NCBI GenBank assembly: GCA_963975575.1 | Contig: CAXBHL010000002.1 | Coordinates: 124,001 to 188,000 of the forward strand | Length of the DNA: 64,000 nt | Direction of reading: 5' to 3' | From: UBA6054 sp963975575 | GTDB lineage: Bacteria; Planctomycetota; Phycisphaerae; Phycisphaerales; UBA1924 | Shown: positions 57,880 through 64,000 of the stretch, one piece after another | Position numbering within the stretch: the stretch's first letter is position 1 | How the letters are laid out: every line of letters begins with the position of its first letter | Made by a program: the position numbers and the translations under genes | Notes under the pieces: model-generated | Database searches by the model: none | What the model saw: the letters and a program-made list of their open reading frames with translations, nothing else | What the model was told of the DNA's origin: nothing

Positions 57880-59991
57880 ATGACCCCGACGACCACCACC
57901 AACCTCCCCGCCCACCTCTCCGAAGGCTCCCCCGCCTGGAAGGCCAACGACCACACCACCGCCGGCCTGCGCACCGCCAGTGACCTCAAGGCCCGCTACC
58001 GCACCACCAACCCCGGCCCCGCCACCCCCGACGGCTCCTACCAACTCCCCGTCCACGGCGCCTTCAACCCCGGCGCCGACGACAAAGCGCCCACCCCCGG
58101 CTCCTTCGCCAACAAGGCCGACATCGGCGGCCCGCTCATGTTCTCCAGCCCCGACACCCCCGGCATGCCCGCACCCAGCGACAAAACCGCCTGGGACTTC
58201 CTCCCCGACGACTGGACCGTCGAACTACTCGACAACGCCGATCAAGCTCCCGCCGCCTCCAGCCCCTGCGCCCACGAAGCCCACGTCTTCACCGACGCCC
58301 GCGGCACCACCCGCCGCGTCACCACCCCGCCCGGCTTCACCCCCATCACCCAGCTCGAATCCGCCCGCCTCGGCATCATCACGCCGCAGATGCGCCGCGT
58401 CGCCGAGCGCGAGCCCCACCTCACCCCCGCCCAGGTCCGCGACGAGATCGCCGCCGGCCGCCTGATCATCCCCGCCAACATCCACCACCTCGCCCACAAC
58501 CTCGACCCCATGGCCATCGGCCGCGCCAGCCGCACCAAGGTCAACGCCAACATGGGCGCGTCACCGGTCAGCAGCAGCACCGACGAAGAAGTCGAGAAAC
58601 TCCAATGGGCCGAGAAGTGGGGCGGCGATACCGTGATGGACCTCTCTACCGGCGGCGACCTCGACGCCACCCGCGCCGCCATCATCCACAACGCCACCGT
58701 CCCCATCGGCACCGTCCCGATCTACTCCATGATCATCGGACGCAAGATCGAAGACCTCAACAAAGAGATCATCCTCGAAACCATCGAGCACCAGGCCCGC
58801 CAGGGCGTGGACTACATGACCATCCACGCCGGCGTCCGCAAGGCCCACATCCCCCTCGTCAAGAACCGCCTCATCGGCATCGTCTCCCGCGGCGGCTCCC
58901 TCCTCGCCAAGTGGTGCCTCGTCCACAACGCCGAAAACCCCATGTACACCCTCTGGGACGACATCTGCCAGATCCTCCGCCAGCACGATGTCTCCTTCTC
59001 CATCGGCGACGGCCTCCGCCCCGGCGGCCTCGCCGACGCCACCGACCTCGCCCAGCTCGCCGAACTCCAGACCATCGGCGAACTCACCGAACGCGCCTGG
59101 CGCCACGGCGTCCAGGTTATGGTCGAAGGCCCCGGCCACGTCCCCTTCGACCAGATCGAGTTCAACGCCAAACTCCAGCGCCGCCTCTGCCACGGCGCAC
59201 CCTTCTATGTCTTGGGCCCCCTGGTCACCGACGTCTTCCCCGGCTACGACCACATCACCTCCTGCATCGGCGCAACGTCCATCGCCTACCACGGCGCGTC
59301 CATGCTCTGCTACGTCACCCCCAAGGAGCACCTCGGCCTGCCCAAGAAGGGCGACGTCAAGGAAGGCTGCATCGCCTACAAAATCGCCGCCCACGCCGCC
59401 GACGTCGCCCTGGGCATCCCCGGCACCCGAGACTGGGACGACAGCCTCACCAAGGCCCGCGCCGCCCTGAACTGGTCCAAGCACTTCGAACTCGCCTTCG
59501 ACGAGGACACCGCCCGCGCCTACCACGACGAGGACCTCGACGTCGACACCGACTTCTGCGCCATGTGCGGCCACGACTGGTGCTCCGTCCGCATCTCCAA
59601 AGAGATCCAGGACTTCGCCTCCGGCAAGGCCGACGGCTTCGAGCGCATGGGCGCCGGCGGCAAGGCCGGAGCCCCCATCAAGTCCGACGCCCTCAGCGAA
59701 GAACAGCAGGCCATCCTCAAGCAACGCGGCTACCTCAAGCCCGAGGAGATCCACAAACTCGCCGCCAAGGTGAAAACCGCCGTGGCCAAGGGCTCCCAGA
59801 TAGCCCCGAACGGAAGTGAGGGGATGGCTTCCGCCGACAAGGGTTCGCCCTCCGCCAAGGCCGAGCCCAAACCCTCCTGCCACTCCGACTTCGTCGACCC
59901 CGACGAAGCCAAAAAGGTCCAGGGCGAGGCCCTCGTCCAACTCAACACCGCCCCGGCCCACAACCTGCCGAGCGGGGATCGGTTGATCTGA
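57880..59991 (+). CDS. thiC: Phosphomethylpyrimidine synthase ThiC
   Basis: 703 residues. The radical-SAM enzyme converts aminoimidazole ribotide to the thiamine pyrimidine. Conserved: RTKVNANMGASPVSS, MDLSTGGDLDATR, VPIYSMI, EGPGHVPFDQI, and the C-terminal 4Fe-4S site CAMCGHDWC (Cys560, Cys563, Cys568). The N-terminal ThiC-associated domain is present in diverged form. A C-terminal extension of about 130 residues after the cluster ends with SCHSDFVDPDEAKKVQGEAL. Controlled by the TPP riboswitch and a hairpin over its ribosome site. Confidence 0.96.
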   Translation: MTPTTTTNLPAHLSEGSPAWKANDHTTAGLRTASDLKARYRTTNPGPATPDGSYQLPVHGAFNPGADDKAPTPGSFANKADIGGPLMFSSPDTPGMPAPSDKTAWDFLPDDWTVELLDNADQAPAASSPCAHEAHVFTDARGTTRRVTTPPGFTPITQLESARLGIITPQMRRVAEREPHLTPAQVRDEIAAGRLIIPANIHHLAHNLDPMAIGRASRTKVNANMGASPVSSSTDEEVEKLQWAEKWGGDTVMDLSTGGDLDATRAAIIHNATVPIGTVPIYSMIIGRKIEDLNKEIILETIEHQARQGVDYMTIHAGVRKAHIPLVKNRLIGIVSRGGSLLAKWCLVHNAENPMYTLWDDICQILRQHDVSFSIGDGLRPGGLADATDLAQLAELQTIGELTERAWRHGVQVMVEGPGHVPFDQIEFNAKLQRRLCHGAPFYVLGPLVTDVFPGYDHITSCIGATSIAYHGASMLCYVTPKEHLGLPKKGDVKEGCIAYKIAAHAADVALGIPGTRDWDDSLTKARAALNWSKHFELAFDEDTARAYHDEDLDVDTDFCAMCGHDWCSVRISKEIQDFASGKADGFERMGAGGKAGAPIKSDALSEEQQAILKQRGYLKPEEIHKLAAKVKTAVAKGSQIAPNGSEGMASADKGSPSAKAEPKPSCHSDFVDPDEAKKVQGEALVQLNTAPAHNLPSGDRLI

Positions 59992-60057
59992 TACCGAATC
60001 GGATTTCGGCTAGCTGATACCGGCAGTTGCCCTCGCCGCCGTCACTCTTCCGGACAC

Positions 60058-61479
60058 ATGAGGTCTCAAAGCATGGTCACGTCCGAGCAGATCGATCTCT
60101 GGCGGTCCTCGAAATCAGAGCATGCCAAACTTGAGTTCAAGGAGGCGAAGAACAGTTTCAGCCTTGAAAAGCTCTATGAGTACTGCGTCGCGATCGCGAA
60201 CGAGGGTGGTGGACACCTTGTACTCGGCATCTCGGACAAGCCGCCGCGTCAAGTCGTCGGTACCGCAGCTTTCGAAAACCCCGTGAAGACAGTCGAGCAG
60301 GTCCAAACAAAGATCGGCTTTCATGTAGAGATCGAGGTCGTCAATCATCCGGATGGCCGTGTGGTAGCCGTTTCAATCCCAGGGCGACCTCGTGGTACGG
60401 TGTACAACCTCGATGGACGCTATTTGATGCGGTCCGGCGAATCGCTTGTTTCGATGACGGAAGATCGGCTTCGAACAATCTTTGCCGAGGGCAAGCCGGA
60501 CTGGTTGGAAGAAGTCTCCCGCGCGAACATGACCGGCCAGCAGGTCATCGATTTGCTTGACACGCAAACCTTCTTCGAACTGCTCAAAGAGCCCTTCCCC
60601 ACCGATTCCGCCGCGATCCTTGACCGCCTCGTCCGCGAGCGATTGCTCATCAAGAGAGGCGACAACTACGACCTCGTCAGACTGGGCGGACTGCTGCTCG
60701 CACGCCAACTCGAAGACTTTCCTGATCTCCGTCGCAAAGCCGCCCGTGTGGTCGTGTACAACGGAGAATCCAAGTTGGACACCAAGCTGGATCAGACAGG
60801 TGGCAAAGGCTACGCGGTCGGTTTCCGTGGCCTCATCCGCTTCATCATGTCCCAACTCCCACAGAACGAGGTGGTCGAAGACGCGATCCGTCAAGAGGTC
60901 AAGCTGATCCCCGAGATCGCTATCCGCGAACTCGTCGCCAATGCCCTAGTCCATCAAGACTTTTTGATCACCGGCTCATCTGTCATGATCGAGGTCTACT
61001 CAAATAGAATCGAGATCTCAAACCCTGGTACACCGATAGTCGAAACTGATCGTTTTATCGACAGCTACCAGTCGCGCAATGAACGCCTCGCAGACCTCAT
61101 GCGCCGGTTTGGAGTTTGCGAGGAAAAGGGCAGTGGAATCGACAAGGTCTTCAAAGCAGCAGAGGTCTATCAACTGGCACCGCCGGAGATTCGAGAGGAG
61201 TATCGCCGGACATCAGTTGTTCTTGCCGGGCCAAAGCCGTTTGAAGATATGGATCGCAACGAACGCATTCGGGCCTGCTTTCAGCATGCTGGCCTGAAAA
61301 GGGTGATGAATGACTTCATGACCAATCAGTCCCTGCGTGAACGGTTCAAACTTCCAGACTCCAAGAACGCCACTGTCTCCCAGATCATCGCGGCCACATT
61401 GGAGGCACGCCTAATCAAAGCGGATGAGTCAGTCGGCAACTCAACGAAGTTGCGAAGGTATTTACCCTATTGGGCGTGA
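60058..61479 (+). CDS. AlbA_2/Schlafen-like domain protein with a C-terminal ATPase-like domain
   Basis: 473 residues. KLEFKEAKNSFSLEKLYEYCVAIANEGGGHLVLGISD is the AlbA_2 (Schlafen) domain start. It ends by about residue 130; then comes a winged-helix-like segment, and ELVANALVHQDF with RIEISNPG and EEKGSGIDKVF form the HATPase_c_4 (RecG-like transcriptional regulator) part. Such proteins are often linked to defence or regulation, without fixed function. AT-richer than its neighbours with different codon use, suggesting transfer. A second ATG at 60073 is an alternative start. Confidence 0.85.
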   Translation: MRSQSMVTSEQIDLWRSSKSEHAKLEFKEAKNSFSLEKLYEYCVAIANEGGGHLVLGISDKPPRQVVGTAAFENPVKTVEQVQTKIGFHVEIEVVNHPDGRVVAVSIPGRPRGTVYNLDGRYLMRSGESLVSMTEDRLRTIFAEGKPDWLEEVSRANMTGQQVIDLLDTQTFFELLKEPFPTDSAAILDRLVRERLLIKRGDNYDLVRLGGLLLARQLEDFPDLRRKAARVVVYNGESKLDTKLDQTGGKGYAVGFRGLIRFIMSQLPQNEVVEDAIRQEVKLIPEIAIRELVANALVHQDFLITGSSVMIEVYSNRIEISNPGTPIVETDRFIDSYQSRNERLADLMRRFGVCEEKGSGIDKVFKAAEVYQLAPPEIREEYRRTSVVLAGPKPFEDMDRNERIRACFQHAGLKRVMNDFMTNQSLRERFKLPDSKNATVSQIIAATLEARLIKADESVGNSTKLRRYLPYWA

Positions 61480-61485
61480 CTTGTT

Positions 61486-61583
61486 TCCTTAAGCGTGCAC
61501 CAGACTCCTGGCCAAGAAACCGCCTCTAGTCGCTCCTAAAGCCATTTTTCTCCTTAAGCGTCCTCCCGGCACCTGGGCTTTAG
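61486..61583. repeat. Direct and inverted repeats after the AlbA_2 gene
   Basis: CCTTAAGCGT followed by a C-rich stretch and CCTGG occurs twice, about 64 bases apart (from 61487 and 61551). CTAAAGCC (61536-61543) and GGCTTTAG (61576-61583) are inverted. The rest of the gap to 61646 is featureless. Confidence 0.45.
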
Positions 61584-61646
61584 TGCCTACCTGCGGCCCG
61601 ACTTCCACTTCTGTGCGCCGTTTCGCGTACATACCCCAAATCCCCC

Positions 61647-61674
61647 TTGACCCCCGCCCCCAACCCCGTATCTT
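61647..61674 (+). promoter_or_regulatory. Promoter TTGACC-N16-TATCTT, leaderless-type
   Basis: TTGACC (61647-61652), a 16-base spacer and TATCTT (61669-61674), which ends 7 nt before the ATG at 61682. Confidence 0.5.
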
Positions 61675-61681
61675 CGGGGCC

Positions 61682-62254
61682 ATGAACACAACCCAAACAA
61701 AGCGCCCCGCCCTCTCCCCCGCGGCCCACGCCCTCCTCGCCGACTTCGACCACCCCGACCTCACCACCCCCGACCTCGCCCGCCGCCACAACCTCACCCT
61801 CGACCAGCTCCACGCGCTCGCGGCCGCCCCCGCCTTCCAGCACGCCCTGGCCCTCCTCCGCGCCCTCAACCAACTCCGCCGCCCCCTCCAAATCGCCCGC
61901 GCCCACGCCCAGGCCGCCCAGACCCTCACCGTCTTGGCCGAGCGCACCCCCACCAGCGCCACCGCCGCCAAAGAAGCCCGCCTGGCCATCAAGGACCTCC
62001 TCAAACTCCTCGCCGACCCCGACCCGCTCCCCGCCCCGGGTGCCACGGCTTGCTCGCAAGCCGTGTCCCATCCGACGCAACCCCCGCCGAACCCCACCCC
62101 ACCCCCCGAAACCCGCTCCGAAAGTGGGGGCGCGGCGGCCCCCGCCCCCACACCGCAAACCAACAAACCAACCCAACCCCCCCCCCGCAGCCCCCGCCCC
62201 CCCCCCAAACGCCCCCGCAACACCAAACCCCGCCCCAAAGCCCGAAGCCGCTGA
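61682..62254 (+). CDS. Hypothetical protein with HTH-like N-terminus and low-complexity tail
   Basis: 190 residues. The first 115 are helical and include TPDLARRHNLTLDQLHALAA, a helix-turn-helix-like stretch; similar phage-terminase-like or regulatory N-termini exist, but I do not assign one. The tail is Pro/Arg/Lys-rich and disordered. A copy of palindromic repeat R2 is read through in frame as PGATACSQAVSHP at about residues 119-131, marking the boundary between the helical part and the tail, so the tail may be a later addition. The promoter at 61647-61674 supports the ATG. Confidence 0.6.
   Translation: MNTTQTKRPALSPAAHALLADFDHPDLTTPDLARRHNLTLDQLHALAAAPAFQHALALLRALNQLRRPLQIARAHAQAAQTLTVLAERTPTSATAAKEARLAIKDLLKLLADPDPLPAPGATACSQAVSHPTQPPPNPTPPPETRSESGGAAAPAPTPQTNKPTQPPPRSPRPPPKRPRNTKPRPKARSR
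62036..62067 (+). repeat. Palindromic repeat R2 inside a coding sequence
   Basis: Arms CACGGCTTGC (62044-62053) and GCAAGCCGTG (62056-62065), flanked by CGGGTGC and TC exactly as in the intergenic copy at 49262. It is translated in frame by the gene at 61682-62254. Confidence 0.8.
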
Positions 62255-62302
62255 CACCCCACCCGAGCAGGTGGTCCACCCGGCACTTTTTGTCCCAAGT
62301 TC

Positions 62303-62331
62303 TTGAGCCGACCCCCGCCCCCCGGTAGGTT
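62303..62331 (+). promoter_or_regulatory. Putative promoter TTGAGC-N17-TAGGTT
   Basis: TTGAGC (62303-62308) and TAGGTT (62326-62331), 70 bases before the ATG at 62401. The start has GGGAGGG upstream, so this mRNA would have a normal leader. Confidence 0.45.
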
Positions 62332-62400
62332 GGTTCCACCGGCCCGCCCCGACGCGCAACACGGCGCGGAGGCGGCCAGCACCGCTCGGGAGGGATCAAC

Positions 62401-64000
62401 ATGGCTTCCAGCACCGTACCCGCGGCCGTCTCAGCCGCGATCATGGCCGTGGCCACCGGCCCGCTCGCCGCCGCCGACTTCTTCGTCGCCCCCGCCGACA
62501 CCGCCGGCCTCATCGCCGCCGTCCAGGCCGCCAACGCCGACCCGGGCCACGACACCATCCACCTCGCGTCCGGCTCGACCTACACCTTCGCCGCCGGCTC
62601 GTTCAGTTCCAGCGCCCTGCCCGTCATCACGGACGAACTGACCATCGATGGCAACGGCGCCACCATCCGGCGCGACAGCGCGTCCGGCTTCCGGCTCATC
62701 TACAACAGCGACCAGCTCACGCTCAACAATCTCACCATCGCGAATGGCGCGTTGGGCACCGGCGCGGGCATCCGCAACGACGGGACGCTCGTCCTCAACG
62801 ATTGCACACTCATCGACAACGGCGGCGGCGGCAATGGCGGCGCGATCTTCACCGCGATCGGAACAAGCTTCGAGGCGAACGGCTCGCTGTTCCATCGCAA
62901 CTCCGCGGGCGGCGGCAGCGGAGGCGTGATCTACAGCGACCGCGCCGATGTCGTCTTCACCGGCTGCACCTTCACCGAGAACGATGCCTCCCAGGGCGGC
63001 GCGATCGACAACGCCGGCTCGCTCATCGTCGAGGGATGCACCTTCACGGACAACTTCACCACCAGCGGCCTCGGCGGCGCGATCAACAACTTCAACCAGG
63101 GCACGCTCGAGGTCACGGGCTCCACCTTCACCGGCAACCAGGCCGGCAACTCCGGCGGCGCGATCCAGCAGAGCGGAATCTCCGTGACCATCGCGGACAG
63201 CCTGTTCACCGGCAACGCGGCCCTCAGCCGCGACGGCGGAGCGATCTACGCCCAGAGCGGCGCCGTCGTCATCGAGCGATGCGTGTTCATCGGCAATACC
63301 GCCCAGGACGACGGCGGCGCCATCAACGCCGCCACGCCCGTCGCCATGACCGACTGCCTGATCCAGGGCAACACCGCCGGTCAGGACGGCGGCGGGCTCA
63401 ACGGCTTCAACTCCAACGCGTACACCCTCGACCGCGTCACCATCGCCGACAACACCGCCGCACGCGACGGCGGCGGCGTCCGCGTGTTCGGCAACGCCAA
63501 CGCCTTCGTGAACACCACCATCAGCGCCAACCACGCCGGCAACGACGGCGGCGCGCTCTGGATCTGGTCCGCCTCCGGCACCACCATCACCAACACCACC
63601 ATCCACGCCAACACCGCCGGCGACACCGGCGGCGGCCTCCGCATCCAGTCCGGCCCGCTCGCCCTGTCCAACTCGATCGTCTCCGGCAGCACCGGCGTCG
63701 ACATCTTCGGTCCCATCAACGACGCCGGCCACAACCTCGTCCAGGACGGGTCCGGCCTGACCGCCCCGACCAGCAAGACCGGCGACCCCATGCTCGCCCC
63801 CCTGGCCGACAACGGCGGCCTGACGCTCACCCACCACCTGATCTTCGGCAGCCCCGCCATCCACGCCGGTGACTGCGCCGGCGGCACCCTGACCACGGAC
63901 CAACGCGGCGTCGCCCGGCCCCAGGACCCCTTCGGCTGCGACATCGGCGCCTACGAGGCCCCGCCCTGCGGGCCGGACCTCAACGGCGACGTCCGGCTCA
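62401..64000 (+). CDS. Parallel beta-helix surface protein with choice-of-anchor Q and dockerin start (partial, 3' end missing)
   Basis: Open from ATG 62401 to the window end (533 codons). Signal peptide about 1-25 (ending LAAA). Residues about 75-420 are repeats of about 24-30 residues with GGAI or GGGL followed by an alternating strand pattern and TGNxA, the pectin-lyase-like right-handed beta helix. A choice-of-anchor Q region follows (DPMLAPLADNGGLTLTHHL, GSPAIHAGDC, QRGVARPQDPFGCDIGAYE), then CGPDLNGDVRL, the first calcium loop of a dockerin-like ending. It is probably exported and surface-displayed. GGGAGGG precedes the ATG. Confidence 0.85.
   Translation, partial: MASSTVPAAVSAAIMAVATGPLAAADFFVAPADTAGLIAAVQAANADPGHDTIHLASGSTYTFAAGSFSSSALPVITDELTIDGNGATIRRDSASGFRLIYNSDQLTLNNLTIANGALGTGAGIRNDGTLVLNDCTLIDNGGGGNGGAIFTAIGTSFEANGSLFHRNSAGGGSGGVIYSDRADVVFTGCTFTENDASQGGAIDNAGSLIVEGCTFTDNFTTSGLGGAINNFNQGTLEVTGSTFTGNQAGNSGGAIQQSGISVTIADSLFTGNAALSRDGGAIYAQSGAVVIERCVFIGNTAQDDGGAINAATPVAMTDCLIQGNTAGQDGGGLNGFNSNAYTLDRVTIADNTAARDGGGVRVFGNANAFVNTTISANHAGNDGGALWIWSASGTTITNTTIHANTAGDTGGGLRIQSGPLALSNSIVSGSTGVDIFGPINDAGHNLVQDGSGLTAPTSKTGDPMLAPLADNGGLTLTHHLIFGSPAIHAGDCAGGTLTTDQRGVARPQDPFGCDIGAYEAPPCGPDLNGDVRL

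Overview
The window looks like chromosomal DNA of a high-GC planctomycete, most likely of the Phycisphaerae. The basis is the very high GC in coding regions, secreted proteins ending in a Pro-Ala-Pro-Gly / hydrophobic / poly-Arg tail (PEP-CTERM-like) or in a dockerin-like C-terminus ending in Gly-Cys-Pro, the MoxR/DUF58/VWA cluster, paired clpP genes and dense intergenic palindromic repeats. I see no rRNA, tRNA, CRISPR array, integrase or transposase gene.

Layout. 1-9.6 kb: glyA, a RarD-like exporter, an AtoE-like short-chain fatty-acid permease, a HAD phosphatase, a Ca/Na antiporter and two tandem clpP genes. 9.9-17.4 kb: a phosphoesterase, then yidC and mnmE (yidC carries an extra metallopeptidase-like domain), a GspE-N-like protein and rimO. 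17.4-20.8 kb: an AT-richer pair (pseudopilin plus secreted unknown) and another secreted unknown. 20.9-28.7 kb: ftsW-murG, a diguanylate cyclase operon, a HAD phosphatase, rsmA and a DegT-family aminotransferase. 28.9-35.1 kb: two PEP-CTERM-like proteins, a mannose-6-phosphate isomerase, an Nramp-like transporter and accB/accC, which are split by a small inverted-repeat cassette encoding a four-helix-bundle (S23) protein. 35.2-46.0 kb: a co-directional cluster of ABC permease-like protein, NHL lipoprotein, VWA protein, MoxR ATPase, DUF58 and BatA-like VWA protein; a second cassette, encoding a GxxExxY (PD-(D/E)XK-like) protein, sits between MoxR and DUF58. 46.1-57.7 kb: sulfotransferase, FabZ-like dehydratase with a tiny histone-H1-like gene, aminoglycoside-phosphotransferase-like protein, nitroreductase, a large secreted unknown, methyltransferase, PfpI/DJ-1 protein, DinB-like protein, dockerin-type protein and a SpoIIE-type phosphatase. 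57.7-64 kb: a TPP riboswitch controlling thiC, an AT-richer AlbA_2/Schlafen-like gene, a low-complexity protein and the start of a large parallel-beta-helix surface protein that runs off the end.

Two window-wide patterns stand out. First, ten genes have a TANNNT hexamer exactly 5-7 nt before the start codon, which is the architecture of leaderless transcripts and helps choose several starts. Second, there is a family of inverted-repeat elements built of short G/A-rich units. Two carry genes (S23 and GxxExxY) and two are empty, and the loaded ones split functionally coupled gene pairs. They resemble the intervening sequences of 23S rRNA genes, here placed between protein-coding genes. Two further palindromic repeat families are present; one shows compensatory stem changes and overlaps the annotated start of murG, and the other is read through inside a coding sequence.
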